NCBI GenBank assembly: GCA_030044035.1
Contig: JASHWN010000478.1
Coordinates: forward strand, 1 to 9,110
Reading direction: 5' to 3'
DNA length: 9,110 nt
Source: Xanthobacteraceae bacterium
GTDB taxonomy: Bacteria; Pseudomonadota; Alphaproteobacteria; Rhizobiales; Xanthobacteraceae
Numbering within the stretch: the first letter of the stretch is position 1; the number at the start of each line of letters is the position of its first letter. Both the position numbers and the translations under genes were made by a program. The notes under the pieces are model-generated. The model was given only the letters and a program-made list of their open reading frames with translations, was not told the origin of the DNA and did not search any database. Shown one piece after another: positions 1 through 6,428 of the stretch.

Positions 1-185
1 ATGTAGACGTGAAGCCGCCCATCAAACATTTCGTGATGCTGCTCGGGCATAACACCATCATCTCAAAACAAGGCCAAGAAACCGCTAAAGTGTGTAACTG
101 TTGTGTAAGCGGGTTTCAGGGGTATCGAATCATGGAACTCATTGTAAATCAAGGAAAATATGACGATAAAACATTACCATAGTAC
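1..185. mobile_element. Probable end of an integrated element next to a tRNA-Leu remnant
   Basis: This stretch is visibly richer in A and T than the rest of the window and stops exactly where the tRNA-Leu fragment begins, which suggests it is the edge of DNA inserted into that tRNA gene. One plus-strand frame is open from base 3 to a TAG at 180-182 (59 codons), but the peptide has no convincing family resemblance and may be chance. No integrase, transposase or terminal inverted repeat can be seen in so short a piece. The assignment rests on base composition and the tRNA break. The rest of the element, if real, lies to the left of the window. Confidence 0.4.
91..108. repeat. Direct repeat TGTGTAA, 11-bp period
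   Basis: TGTGTAA occurs at 91-97 and again at 102-108, one helical turn apart, about 80 bases inside the presumed element end. Short direct repeats at this position are typical of arm-type sites bound by tyrosine integrases or excisionases, but that role is inferred from position only. Confidence 0.3.
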
Positions 186-225
186 GATTTTAAGTCCCTT
201 GCGTCTACCATTTCGCCACGTCCGC
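186..225 (-). tRNA. tRNA-Leu(UAA), 5' half only (remnant or attachment site)
   Basis: Read on the minus strand from 225, the sequence gives acceptor 5' strand GCGGACG (225-219), TG, D stem GCG (216-214), a D loop containing GGTAGA, D stem CGC (203-201), anticodon stem AGGGA (199-195), loop CTTAAAA (194-188) with anticodon TAA, and then TC (187-186). The expected next bases of the 3' stem (CCT), the variable arm, the T arm and the CGTCCGC acceptor strand are missing. The gene is therefore cut two bases past the anticodon loop and cannot form a tRNA alone. The anticodon loop is a known crossover site for tyrosine recombinases at tRNA genes, so this is best read as an element junction. Confidence 0.75.
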
Positions 226-356
226 GGAACGGATTACTTTTCGTCGAGAGCAGCCCGCGCGGCTTTGCTTTTAGCACGTGCGTCGCAGGCACCGAAGCGG
301 AGCGAACCGAGTGCAAAGCGGGCGACCGAGGAAGCCATTAGGCAGCCGCCGGCGCG

Positions 357-647
357 CTACGGCTTGGGCTTATCCTTGGCGTTCGCGCTGGCGCCCGGCG
401 CGGCGCGGATGTTGCCCCAGGGATCATTGGCCGGTTTCTTCTCGGGAATTTTCTGGTTGGCCGCGTTGTAGGCTTTGTCGAGCGCCCGGCGCCGCTCTAG
501 TTCCTCCTTGCTGGGCGGCGCCTTGTCGCCGCCGAGGTGCATGCCCATCGGCAGCTGTGCCAGCGCCGTTGCGGGCACAAGCGCGAGCGACGCCGCGCCG
601 GCCAGGAGCGCGAGGCCGCACCGGCCTAAGGCTTCACGCCGGCTCAT
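357..647 (-). CDS. Small exported hypothetical protein (96 aa)
   Basis: The start at 647 is preferred because its ATG overlaps the stop of the upstream cupin gene (ATGA, 644-647), with AAGGA directly before it, implying translational coupling; an in-frame start further upstream would run 11 codons into the cupin gene. Residues 1-30 form a signal peptide: an SRRxxL motif (2-7) somewhat like a twin-arginine signal, a hydrophobic stretch (10-29) and an ALA-Q cleavage site at 30/31. The mature part of about 66 residues is charged and proline-rich, with a short basic/acidic helix (ELERRR, 49-54) and a DPWGNIR motif (75-81) of the kind seen in small Hyphomicrobiales hypothetical proteins. No enzyme motif is visible. 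It is probably periplasmic. Whether export is by Sec or Tat is unclear, and the function is unknown. Confidence 0.8.
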   Translation of the reverse strand: MSRREALGRCGLALLAGAASLALVPATALAQLPMGMHLGGDKAPPSKEELERRRALDKAYNAANQKIPEKKPANDPWGNIRAAPGASANAKDKPKP

Positions 648-1096
648 TCCTTGAACACGTGACCCCATAGCGTGTCCCAATCGGCCCCGGAAATGTCGGT
701 GACGCGGCCGTCCTTCTCGAAGAACTTGTTGGGCACCTGGAACATGGCGAGCATCAGGCCGCCGTCGGGCGTCCAGGCGACATGGCGGCTGCCGGCCTCG
801 CGCCAGACGAACTCGCCGGCCGTCACGGTGAGCCCGGTCGCCGGACCTTCCTTGTCGCAGAGCTTGCCTTCGAGCACGTAGGTCTGCTCGATCTTGACGT
901 GCTCATGGTCCGGCAGCTCGGCGCCCGGCGCACAGCGGATCAGCGCGGTAACGAGGCCGGTTTCCTTCTCGAACAGCAGGCCTTTGACCTCGCAGCCGGG
1001 GAAGCGCGTCGTTCTCCATTCCATCTCGGCGGGGCGCACAACGTGCGAGTGGGTGTCGAGCGTATCGTGACGGGCTTTGGGCGTGACGGCATCCAT
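644..1096 (-). CDS. Single-domain cupin protein (150 aa)
   Basis: This is a small beta-barrel cupin with a likely bound metal ion. Cupin motif 1, G(X)5HXH(X)3E(X)6G, is matched exactly at residues 58-77, giving metal ligands His64, His66 and Glu70. Motif 2 at 94-109 supplies His105, so the usual three-His, one-Glu set is complete. No signal peptide is seen, so the protein is probably cytoplasmic. The start at 1096 is chosen because AGGAG (1105-1109) lies 8 bases upstream; a start at 1117 would put this site inside the gene. The stop overlaps the start of the small exported protein, so the two are probably made together. Cupins of this size include dioxygenases, isomerases and sensory domains such as the ChrR type, and the sequence does not decide the reaction. 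Confidence 0.9.
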   Translation of the reverse strand: MDAVTPKARHDTLDTHSHVVRPAEMEWRTTRFPGCEVKGLLFEKETGLVTALIRCAPGAELPDHEHVKIEQTYVLEGKLCDKEGPATGLTVTAGEFVWREAGSRHVAWTPDGGLMLAMFQVPNKFFEKDGRVTDISGADWDTLWGHVFKE

Positions 1097-1104
1097 GGAG
1101 CGGT

Positions 1105-1109
1105 CTCCT
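1105..1109 (-). promoter_or_regulatory. Ribosome binding site of the cupin gene
   Basis: AGGAG on the minus strand with an 8-base spacer to the ATG at 1096. It decides the start, since the upstream in-frame ATG at 1117 has no comparable site. Confidence 0.7.
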
Positions 1110-1197
1110 GTTCGCAACGGCGCGGCGGCTTTGCGCCATCATAGCCGATCCGCGGCCACGGCGACACCGGTCAAAGAAAAAAGGGGCTGCCGCGTTT

Positions 1198-1240
1198 CCC
1201 GGGCGCAGCGCAGCACGAAGTGGTGCGCTGCAGACCCGGG
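1198..1240. repeat. Intergenic palindromic repeat, copy 1
   Basis: An imperfect inverted repeat bounded by CCCGGG at both ends (1198-1203 and 1235-1240), with inner arms rich in GCAGCGCA/TGCGCTGC and a short loop near GAAG. It lies in the gap between gpt and the cupin gene. Its ends resemble the neighbouring element at 1269-1343, so both probably belong to one repeat family of the kind scattered between genes in Bradyrhizobium relatives. It could fold as a hairpin in the transcript and act as a 3'-end stabiliser downstream of gpt, but it has no T-run of a classic terminator. Confidence 0.6.
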
Positions 1241-1268
1241 ATCTTTTCAAGCTCCGAGTATGGGACGA

Positions 1269-1343
1269 TCCCGGAACAGCGGTGCACCGCCACAGCGCGT
1301 CGAAGACGCGCGTAAACGCGCTTATGCTGCACCGCATCCGGGA
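1269..1343. repeat. Intergenic palindromic repeat, copy 2, with nested hairpin
   Basis: Outer arms TCCCGGA (1269-1275) and TCCGGGA (1337-1343) continue inward as GCGGTGCA and TGCACCGC with one small offset. Nested inside is a perfect 7-bp stem GCGCGTC-GAA-GACGCGC (1295-1311), followed by GCGCGTAAACGCGC, which can form a competing hairpin. It lies 29 bases downstream of copy 1 and just after the end of gpt on the minus strand. This structure is typical of mobile palindromic repeats rather than a gene-specific control site. Confidence 0.65.
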
Positions 1344-1367
1344 AACGCCTGTATTTGGTGCCGCGCC

Positions 1368-1931
1368 CTACAGCCCCCCATCGCGGATCGGCGGCTGAAA
1401 AGCCAAGCCGGTGTCCCAGGGGAAATAGATCCAGGTGTCCTGCGACACTTCGGTGATGAACGTGTCGACCATCGGCCGCCCCATGGGCTTGGCGTAGACG
1501 GTGGCGAAATGGGCGCGCGGCAGGAGCCCGCGCACCACTTTGGCGGTTTGGCCGGTATCGACCAGATCGTCGACGATCAACACGCCGGCGCCACCGCCGC
1601 CACCGCGCGCCACCACCGCCGGCGCGATATCCTTGAGCACCGCGACCTCGCCCTGCTGGTTGTGCGCGTAGCTCATCACGCTTACCGTCTCGATGACGCG
1701 AATGCCGAGCTCGCGCGCCACGATCGCCGCCGGCACCAGTCCGCCGCGGGTGATGCAGACGATGGCCTCGAATGGACCGACGCCGTTCAATCGCCAGGCG
1801 AGCGCGCGCGAGTCGCGATGGAATTGATCCCAGGACACCGGAAAGATTTTTTCCGGGCTCGCGGTGCCGGGCGGTGTTGCTCGCAGCATCGCGCGGCTCG
1901 TCAGTTCCGGTTTCTGGTTCGGCTGTGCCAT
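1368..1931 (-). CDS. gpt: Xanthine phosphoribosyltransferase (187 aa)
   Basis: The enzyme transfers the phosphoribosyl group of PRPP to xanthine (and usually guanine) to make XMP or GMP in purine salvage. The type I phosphoribosyltransferase signature [13 protein letters not shown] is at residues 117-129, with the paired aspartates 121-122 that contact the ribose hydroxyls of [13 protein letters not shown] (60-68) is the conserved loop of XGPRTs, and the C-terminal PWDTG...PPI segment (171-182) matches the base-binding tail of the Gpt family. A run of five glycines (110-114) just before the PRPP strand is a local insertion. The ATG at 1931 is preferred to an in-frame TTG at 1946 because it is a standard codon with GGA about 10 bases upstream. 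It follows the CinA-like gene by 39 bases on the same strand, so co-transcription is likely. Confidence 0.92.
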   Translation of the reverse strand: MAQPNQKPELTSRAMLRATPPGTASPEKIFPVSWDQFHRDSRALAWRLNGVGPFEAIVCITRGGLVPAAIVARELGIRVIETVSVMSYAHNQQGEVAVLKDIAPAVVARGGGGGAGVLIVDDLVDTGQTAKVVRGLLPRAHFATVYAKPMGRPMVDTFITEVSQDTWIYFPWDTGLAFQPPIRDGGL

Positions 1932-1970
1932 GGCGACAAAATCCAAAAACGTGCGGCAGTGCCCGGGCGC

Positions 1971-2753
1971 TTAAACCTTGCCGGCGGCAAGCTCCGCCTT
2001 GACGCGCTCGAGCATGGTTTCGACCGCCGCCTTGGCGGCTGCCAGCTTTTGCGCGTCGCGCGAGCGCACCACCACATAGGTGTTGCCGCCAACTTTTTCG
2101 TCCATGAACGGATAGGAGCCGATCACCACGTCCGGATGCGCCTTGGCGATGGCGCCGAGCTCGGTGCCGATGTCGCCCTCGCGGCAATCGGCGCGGACCG
2201 ATTCCGACAGCATGCGGGCGCCGGTCTTCAGCTGCGGCGTGACGTATTCGAGCATGGCCTGCATGATGTGCGGCACGCCGGCCATGACGATGACGTTGCC
2301 GAGCCAAAAGCCCGGCGCTGCGGAGATCTTGTTGAGCACGAGTTCGGCGCCGGCCGGAATGCGCGTCATGCGCATGCGCGCCTCGTTCATCACGCCGCCG
2401 GTCTGCGCCACCCGGTCGGTCATGATTTTCATCGCGCGCGGGTCGTAGCCGATCGGCACCCCGAACGCTTTGGCGACGCAGTCGGCGGTAATGTCGTCGT
2501 GAGTCGGGCCGATGCCGCCGGTGGTGAAGAGATAGGTGTAGCGCGCGCGCAGCGCATTCACGGCGGCGACGATCTCCGGCTCCTCGTCGGGCACGACGCG
2601 GACTTCCTTAAGATCGATGCCGATGTCGGTGAGATACTCGGCGATGTAGCCGATGTTCTTGTCCTTGGTGCGGCCGGACAGGATCTCGTCGCCGATAACG
2701 AGCAGCGCCGCGCTGACGATGCCGCTTTCGTTTTCTGCCCCGCTGCCGGCCAT
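1971..2753 (-). CDS. Stand-alone CinA N-terminal domain protein (COG1058, MoaB/MogA fold; 260 aa)
   Basis: The protein has the molybdopterin-binding-like fold of the CinA N-terminal domain. VIGDEILSGRTKDKN (19-33) and TTGGIGPTHDDIT (77-89) are its two hallmark nucleotide-site motifs, and AGVPHIM later in the chain is also conserved. In characterised CinA proteins this domain hydrolyses ADP-ribose, while a separate C-terminal PncC domain deamidates NMN. Full CinA is a little over 400 residues; at 260 this protein lacks the PncC part, so it is a single-domain form and not a broken gene, since it ends in an ordinary TAA with an extended helical tail. The start at 2753 is backed by GGAGAGG (2759-2765) 5 bases away. 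With gpt just downstream it fits a nucleotide-housekeeping pair. The exact substrate is not shown by sequence. Confidence 0.9.
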   Translation of the reverse strand: MAGSGAENESGIVSAALLVIGDEILSGRTKDKNIGYIAEYLTDIGIDLKEVRVVPDEEPEIVAAVNALRARYTYLFTTGGIGPTHDDITADCVAKAFGVPIGYDPRAMKIMTDRVAQTGGVMNEARMRMTRIPAGAELVLNKISAAPGFWLGNVIVMAGVPHIMQAMLEYVTPQLKTGARMLSESVRADCREGDIGTELGAIAKAHPDVVIGSYPFMDEKVGGNTYVVVRSRDAQKLAAAKAAVETMLERVKAELAAGKV

Positions 2754-2809
2754 GCGCGCCTCTCCGTGTCAGCGCCTCCTCTAGCGCGGCGACGATGGCG
2801 GCTCAAGCT

Positions 2810-2840
2810 GGCGTCCGGTATGCTCGATACGCCAGACGCC
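2810..2840. promoter_or_regulatory. Imperfect dyad in the divergent promoter region
   Basis: GGCGTC (2810-2815) pairs with GACGCC (2835-2840). Inside, GGTAT (2817-2821) pairs with ATA (2827-2829) and CC (2832-2833), around the loop GCTCG, with one mismatch and a two-base bulge. It sits between the CinA-like gene (minus) and the TctC gene (plus), where no terminator is expected, so an operator is the simplest reading. A transcript hairpin in the TctC leader is an alternative. Confidence 0.35.
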
Positions 2841-2871
2841 TAACTTCTCCTAAGTTCTCATGTAAGGCCTC

Positions 2872-3891
2872 ATGCCCTTTGTCCGCTCGGTACTTTTCGC
2901 CGCTTGCGCCACGGCCCTCATGTGGTCGCAGGCATCGAGCGCGCAGCCGTCGCGTGCCATCAGCGGCCCGATCACGATCTACGTCGCCGGCACGGCGGGT
3001 GGCGGCATCGATCTGTTCGCGCGGCTGGTCGGCCGTCATCTCGGCCGCCGTATCCCGGGTCGTCCGGCCATCACGGTGGAGGACATGCCCGGCGCCGGCG
3101 GCATCCGCGCCGCCAGTTTTCTGGCGCGCCAGGCGCCTCGCGACGGCACGGTTTTGACCGCGTTCGCCGGCGGCCCGGTGCTCGAGCCGCTGATCGGGGC
3201 GCGCAATCCGGGCTACGACGCGAGCCAGTTCACCTGGATCGGCGCGCTCATGAAGGACGTCGGTCTGTGCCTGTCCTGGGGCGCTTCGCCGTTCAAGACC
3301 ATCGACGACGTGCGCAACCACACCATGGTGGTCGCCGGCACCGGCGCCGGCTCGGAGACCGACACCTGGCCGGTGATTATCAACGAGGTACTCGGCACCA
3401 AATTCAAAGTGGTCACCGGCTATTTGGGCACGCAAGAAACCATCCTTGCGATCGAACGCGGCGAAGCAAGCGGCCGCTGCATCATCAGCGTATCGGCGCT
3501 GAAGACCGCCAAGCCCGATTGGCTGACCGGAAAGAAGGTCAACGTTTTGCTGCAGGTCGGCCTGAAAAAGAGCCCGGAGTTGCCGGAGGTGCCGCTCTTG
3601 CTCGATCTCGCCAAGAGCGACAGCGATCGGCAGATGCTGAAATTGCTGGCGGCGCCGAGCGACATGGCGCGGCCGTTCGCCGCTCCGCCGGGCCTCGACG
3701 CCTCGACCGCCGCGCTCTTGCGCCGAGCCTTCGATGACATGGTCGTCGACCCGGAATTCGTTGCCGAGGCTAAGGCCATGCATGCGGACATTGCGCCAAC
3801 CCGAGCCGAAGACGTGCAAAAACTCGTGTCCGAGATGTACGCAACGCCGCGGCCGATCGTCGAGCGGGCGAAAAAATTCCTCGCGCGCTAG
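2872..3891 (+). CDS. TctC/Bug-family periplasmic substrate-binding protein (339 aa)
   Basis: This is the binding component of tripartite tricarboxylate transporter systems, which captures carboxylates or related small molecules in the periplasm. Residues 1-24 are a Sec signal peptide with an SSA-Q cleavage site at 24/25. The mature protein begins with the family pattern: a first strand ITIYVAG, then GGGID (43-47), where the substrate carboxylate is bound by backbone and water contacts in known members, then MPGAGG (72-77). The Venus-flytrap length of about 315 mature residues is normal. The start follows TAAGG by a short spacer. No tctA or tctB membrane genes are adjacent, so it is an orphan binding protein, as is very common in betaproteobacteria and Hyphomicrobiales. 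The substrate cannot be read from sequence. Confidence 0.9.
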   Translation: MPFVRSVLFAACATALMWSQASSAQPSRAISGPITIYVAGTAGGGIDLFARLVGRHLGRRIPGRPAITVEDMPGAGGIRAASFLARQAPRDGTVLTAFAGGPVLEPLIGARNPGYDASQFTWIGALMKDVGLCLSWGASPFKTIDDVRNHTMVVAGTGAGSETDTWPVIINEVLGTKFKVVTGYLGTQETILAIERGEASGRCIISVSALKTAKPDWLTGKKVNVLLQVGLKKSPELPEVPLLLDLAKSDSDRQMLKLLAAPSDMARPFAAPPGLDASTAALLRRAFDDMVVDPEFVAEAKAMHADIAPTRAEDVQKLVSEMYATPRPIVERAKKFLAR

Positions 3892-4056
3892 CGCTGCGGG
3901 CCCGCGCTCGTCACGTGGCCAATTGCGACGACCGATTCTCGCGAAAGCGGCCGCCGTTGCCTGCCTAACCTGTCCGCGCGCGATCCAGGTGTTTACCTGC
4001 AATTAAGCATGCGGCCGGCTTCCGAGACCGACAAAACCCCCGGCGCACTCCAGTAA

Positions 4057-4075
4057 ATTGCAAGCGATTTGCAAT
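4057..4075. promoter_or_regulatory. 19-bp dyad ATTGCAA-N5-TTGCAAT upstream of the GGDEF-EAL gene
   Basis: ATTGCAA (4057-4063) and TTGCAAT (4069-4075) are exact inverted repeats around GCGAT, ending 11 bases before the ATG at 4087. A further half-site, ATTGC, follows at 4077-4081, and GCAATT occurs near 4000. A perfect 7-bp dyad of AT-rich character in a GC-rich spacer is a plausible repressor operator. The regulator is unknown. Confidence 0.45.
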
Positions 4076-4086
4076 AATTGCTTTTT

Positions 4087-6393
4087 ATGGTCGCGCCGTA
4101 CCGAGCATCAGAGGATGGCAACGTGCCGCCTTCGGCGCAGCAGCGCATCGCCGCAGAAGGCCAAAAGTCGCGGTGGGATCAGGCCCGCGTCAGCCTAGTC
4201 GTGCCGATCGGCGTGATCGTCGCGGTGGCCATCGTTTGCGTCATCGTCGCAGTGCTGACCTCGGCGCAGCGCGCTGACGAGGTCTCGTTCCGGCACGAGC
4301 AGGGCCTGATCCGCGAGGCGATCGTTGGGCACGGCGAGCAGGTCCTGCAGCAGCTCGCCAGCGTGGCTGAAACGCCACACGCCACTGCGGCCATTCGCTC
4401 CGGTTACGATCCGTCGTGGGTGCAGCGGCACGTCGGCAATTGGCTGCAAACCTACTTCGGCCATGACGCCGTGGTCGTGCTCGATGGCGCCGACCGGATC
4501 AAATACATGCGCCTGCGCCAAGCCAGCGAGGACGCGGCGCATCACATGGGGCCGGATCTCGCCGCGAGCGTCGACCTGTTGCGCGGCCGGTTACGCGCCC
4601 TTCCCGACCGCGCGCTCGGCGTGATCGCCGGGCAAAACCCCGCCCAACCCGGGCGCCGTACCGCAGTCCTGCAGCGCTTCCTCGACCGGCCGGCCATCGT
4701 CGCTGCGGTCGCGGTCGGCTCCGATGCCGATCTCGCCGCCGGCAACCAGGACGCGCCGATCATCGTTTCGATCAAATACATCGACGCGGCGATGCTGCGC
4801 GAGATCGGCGCCGATTTGCAGATTTCCGACCTGCGTCGGATCGAGGGCGCAGTGACCCTGCACGGCGACGCGGACGTCGAGCTCGCCGCCGCAAACGGCG
4901 CCGCGATCGCGCGCTTTGCCTGGAAGGCGACCACGCCGGGCCATCAGGTCGTCACCAGCGTCGCGCCATTCATCGCCATAGCGCTCGCCGGCTTTGCCAT
5001 CCTGGTCGCCCTGGTGATGCGCTACATGCGGCGCACCGCCGAAGCGATCGCCGCCGGCGAGTCGCAGTTGCGGCATCTGGCCATGCACGACCCGGTTTGC
5101 GGCCTGCCCAACCGCATCTATTTCGGCGAACGGCTCGAGCGGGTCATCAACGAAGTGCGCGCCGGCGGCCCGTCGGCGGCGGTATTCTACATCGACCTCG
5201 ATCATTTCAAGGACGTCAACGATACCCTCGGCCACCCCATCGGCGACGAGCTCATTCTCAACGTCACGCAGCGGCTGAGCCGCATCCTGCGCGGCGACGA
5301 CCTGGTGGCGCGGCTCGGCGGCGACGAGTTCGCCATCATCACCACCTGCCCATCGGATTCTTATTCGCTGCAAGCGATCGCCGGCCGCATCATCGCCACG
5401 GCCTGCGCGCCCTATATGATCAACGGCCATAACATCATCATCGGCGCCTCGATCGGCATCGCCGTGATCGACCGCCGCGCCGGCGACGCCGCCGACATTC
5501 TGCGCTACGCCGACATGGCGCTCTACCGCGCCAAGAACGAAGGCCGCAACCGCGCCTGCATCTACGACGCGGCGATGGACGCCGACCTCTCCAATCGCAA
5601 GCTGCTCGAAGGCGATCTGCTGCACGCCATTCAGAGCGACAAACTCAACGCCGTCTATCAGCCGATCGTCAACGCAAGCGGCGACACCGTAGTCGGCGTC
5701 GAAGCGCTGGCGCGCTGGGCTCATCCGTCGATCGGCGATATTCCGCCCTCGCAGTTCATTCCGATCGCCGAACATTCCGGCCTGATCATCGAGCTCGGCG
5801 AATGGATGCTGCGCCGCGCTTGCCTGGAGGGCCGCAACTGGCCGGGCGTCACGGTCGCCGTCAACGTGTCGCCGCTGCAATTCCGCCGCTCGGATTTCGT
5901 CGAGGTGGTCGAGCGCATCCTCAAGGAGATCGAGTTCGACCCAAGCCGGCTCGAACTGGAGCTGACCGAGAGCACGCTGCTCGGCAATCTCGAGACCGCG
6001 GAACTCTCCATGCTGCGGCTCAAGGCGATCGGCGTGCGCTTTGCGCTCGACGATTTCGGCACCGGCTATTCGAGCCTGCTCTATCTGCGCCGCTTCCCGT
6101 TCGACAAGCTCAAGATCGACTCGAGCTTCGTGCGCGCCATCGAGAAGGCGCCGGATGCCGCCGCCATCGTTCACGCCGTGGTCAGCCTCGGCCGCGGCTT
6201 GGGCATGAAGGTGACGGCGGAAGGCGTCGAGACGCCCGAGCAGCATCTGTTCCTGCGCGCCGCCGGCGTGCATTCGATGCAGGGCTTCCGCTTCGGCCGG
6301 CCCGGGGCGGCAAGCGATATTAGCGCGCGCCTCGCCTCGCCCGACGATTATCGCGTCGGCAGCCCCGACCAGGAAGTCGCGCTGGCGAGCTGA
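4087..6393 (+). CDS. Membrane CHASE4-GGDEF-EAL cyclic-di-GMP enzyme (768 aa)
   Basis: A bifunctional candidate for making and breaking cyclic-di-GMP at the inner membrane. In order: cytoplasmic N-terminus; TM1 (about 35-58); a periplasmic sensor of about 230 residues resembling CHASE4; TM2 (about 291-313); GGDEF domain (about 328-490) with intact GGDEF at 411-415 and an inhibitory-site RGDD five residues before it; EAL domain (about 510-755) with EAL (539-541), the metal-site Asn593, DDFGTGYSS (655-663), KID (676-678) and EGVET (712-716). All visible catalytic residues are present in both domains, so neither is obviously degenerate. The start is uncertain: ATG at 4087 has no clear ribosome site, whereas an in-frame GTG at 4123 has GAGGA (4111-4115) 7 bases upstream. 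Long spacers on both sides suggest its own promoter. The signal sensed is unknown. Confidence 0.93.
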   Translation: MVAPYRASEDGNVPPSAQQRIAAEGQKSRWDQARVSLVVPIGVIVAVAIVCVIVAVLTSAQRADEVSFRHEQGLIREAIVGHGEQVLQQLASVAETPHATAAIRSGYDPSWVQRHVGNWLQTYFGHDAVVVLDGADRIKYMRLRQASEDAAHHMGPDLAASVDLLRGRLRALPDRALGVIAGQNPAQPGRRTAVLQRFLDRPAIVAAVAVGSDADLAAGNQDAPIIVSIKYIDAAMLREIGADLQISDLRRIEGAVTLHGDADVELAAANGAAIARFAWKATTPGHQVVTSVAPFIAIALAGFAILVALVMRYMRRTAEAIAAGESQLRHLAMHDPVCGLPNRIYFGERLERVINEVRAGGPSAAVFYIDLDHFKDVNDTLGHPIGDELILNVTQRLSRILRGDDLVARLGGDEFAIITTCPSDSYSLQAIAGRIIATACAPYMINGHNIIIGASIGIAVIDRRAGDAADILRYADMALYRAKNEGRNRACIYDAAMDADLSNRKLLEGDLLHAIQSDKLNAVYQPIVNASGDTVVGVEALARWAHPSIGDIPPSQFIPIAEHSGLIIELGEWMLRRACLEGRNWPGVTVAVNVSPLQFRRSDFVEVVERILKEIEFDPSRLELELTESTLLGNLETAELSMLRLKAIGVRFALDDFGTGYSSLLYLRRFPFDKLKIDSSFVRAIEKAPDAAAIVHAVVSLGRGLGMKVTAEGVETPEQHLFLRAAGVHSMQGFRFGRPGAASDISARLASPDDYRVGSPDQEVALAS

Positions 6394-6396
6394 GGG

Positions 6397-6426
6397 ACCG
6401 GCGTTCCGGTGGCGCGCATTGCGCCA
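6397..6426 (+). terminator. Tandem hairpins after the GGDEF-EAL stop
   Basis: Two short perfect stems are packed together: ACCGG-CGTT-CCGGT (6397-6410), then TGGCGC-GCATT-GCGCCA (6410-6426), sharing one T. They begin 3 bases after the stop codon. There is no T-run, so this is at best a weak or Rho-assisted 3' end or a stabilising structure. Confidence 0.35.
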
Positions 6427-6428
6427 AG

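Noticed and set aside
3..182. Open frame containing LGHNTI, resembling the LGH box of a tyrosine integrase next to an attachment site
   Set aside because: The catalytic tyrosine expected about nine residues after the histidine is absent and the flanking residues do not fit, so it is not called as an integrase or as a gene.
100..225. Group I intron in tRNA-Leu(UAA), as in cyanobacteria
   Set aside because: The break is after the anticodon loop instead of inside the anticodon, no intron core elements are visible, and no 3' half with CGTCCGC follows.
1077..2843. Long plus-strand open frame opposite gpt and the CinA-like gene
   Set aside because: It is an antisense by-product of high GC at third codon positions, overlaps two well-supported genes and repeats, and its peptide is His/Arg/Asp-rich with no family motif.
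3889..3912. GC-rich palindrome (GCGGGCCCGC) after the TctC stop as a terminator
   Set aside because: It has no T-run and only a short stem with a bulge; it is not distinguishable from background in such GC-rich DNA.
2803..4002. Long minus-strand open frame opposite the TctC gene
   Set aside because: It mirrors the recognised TctC coding sequence, and its composition is typical of antisense frames.
4591..6273. Long minus-strand open frame opposite the GGDEF-EAL gene
   Set aside because: It mirrors conserved GGDEF and EAL motifs on the plus strand and has no recognisable domain of its own.
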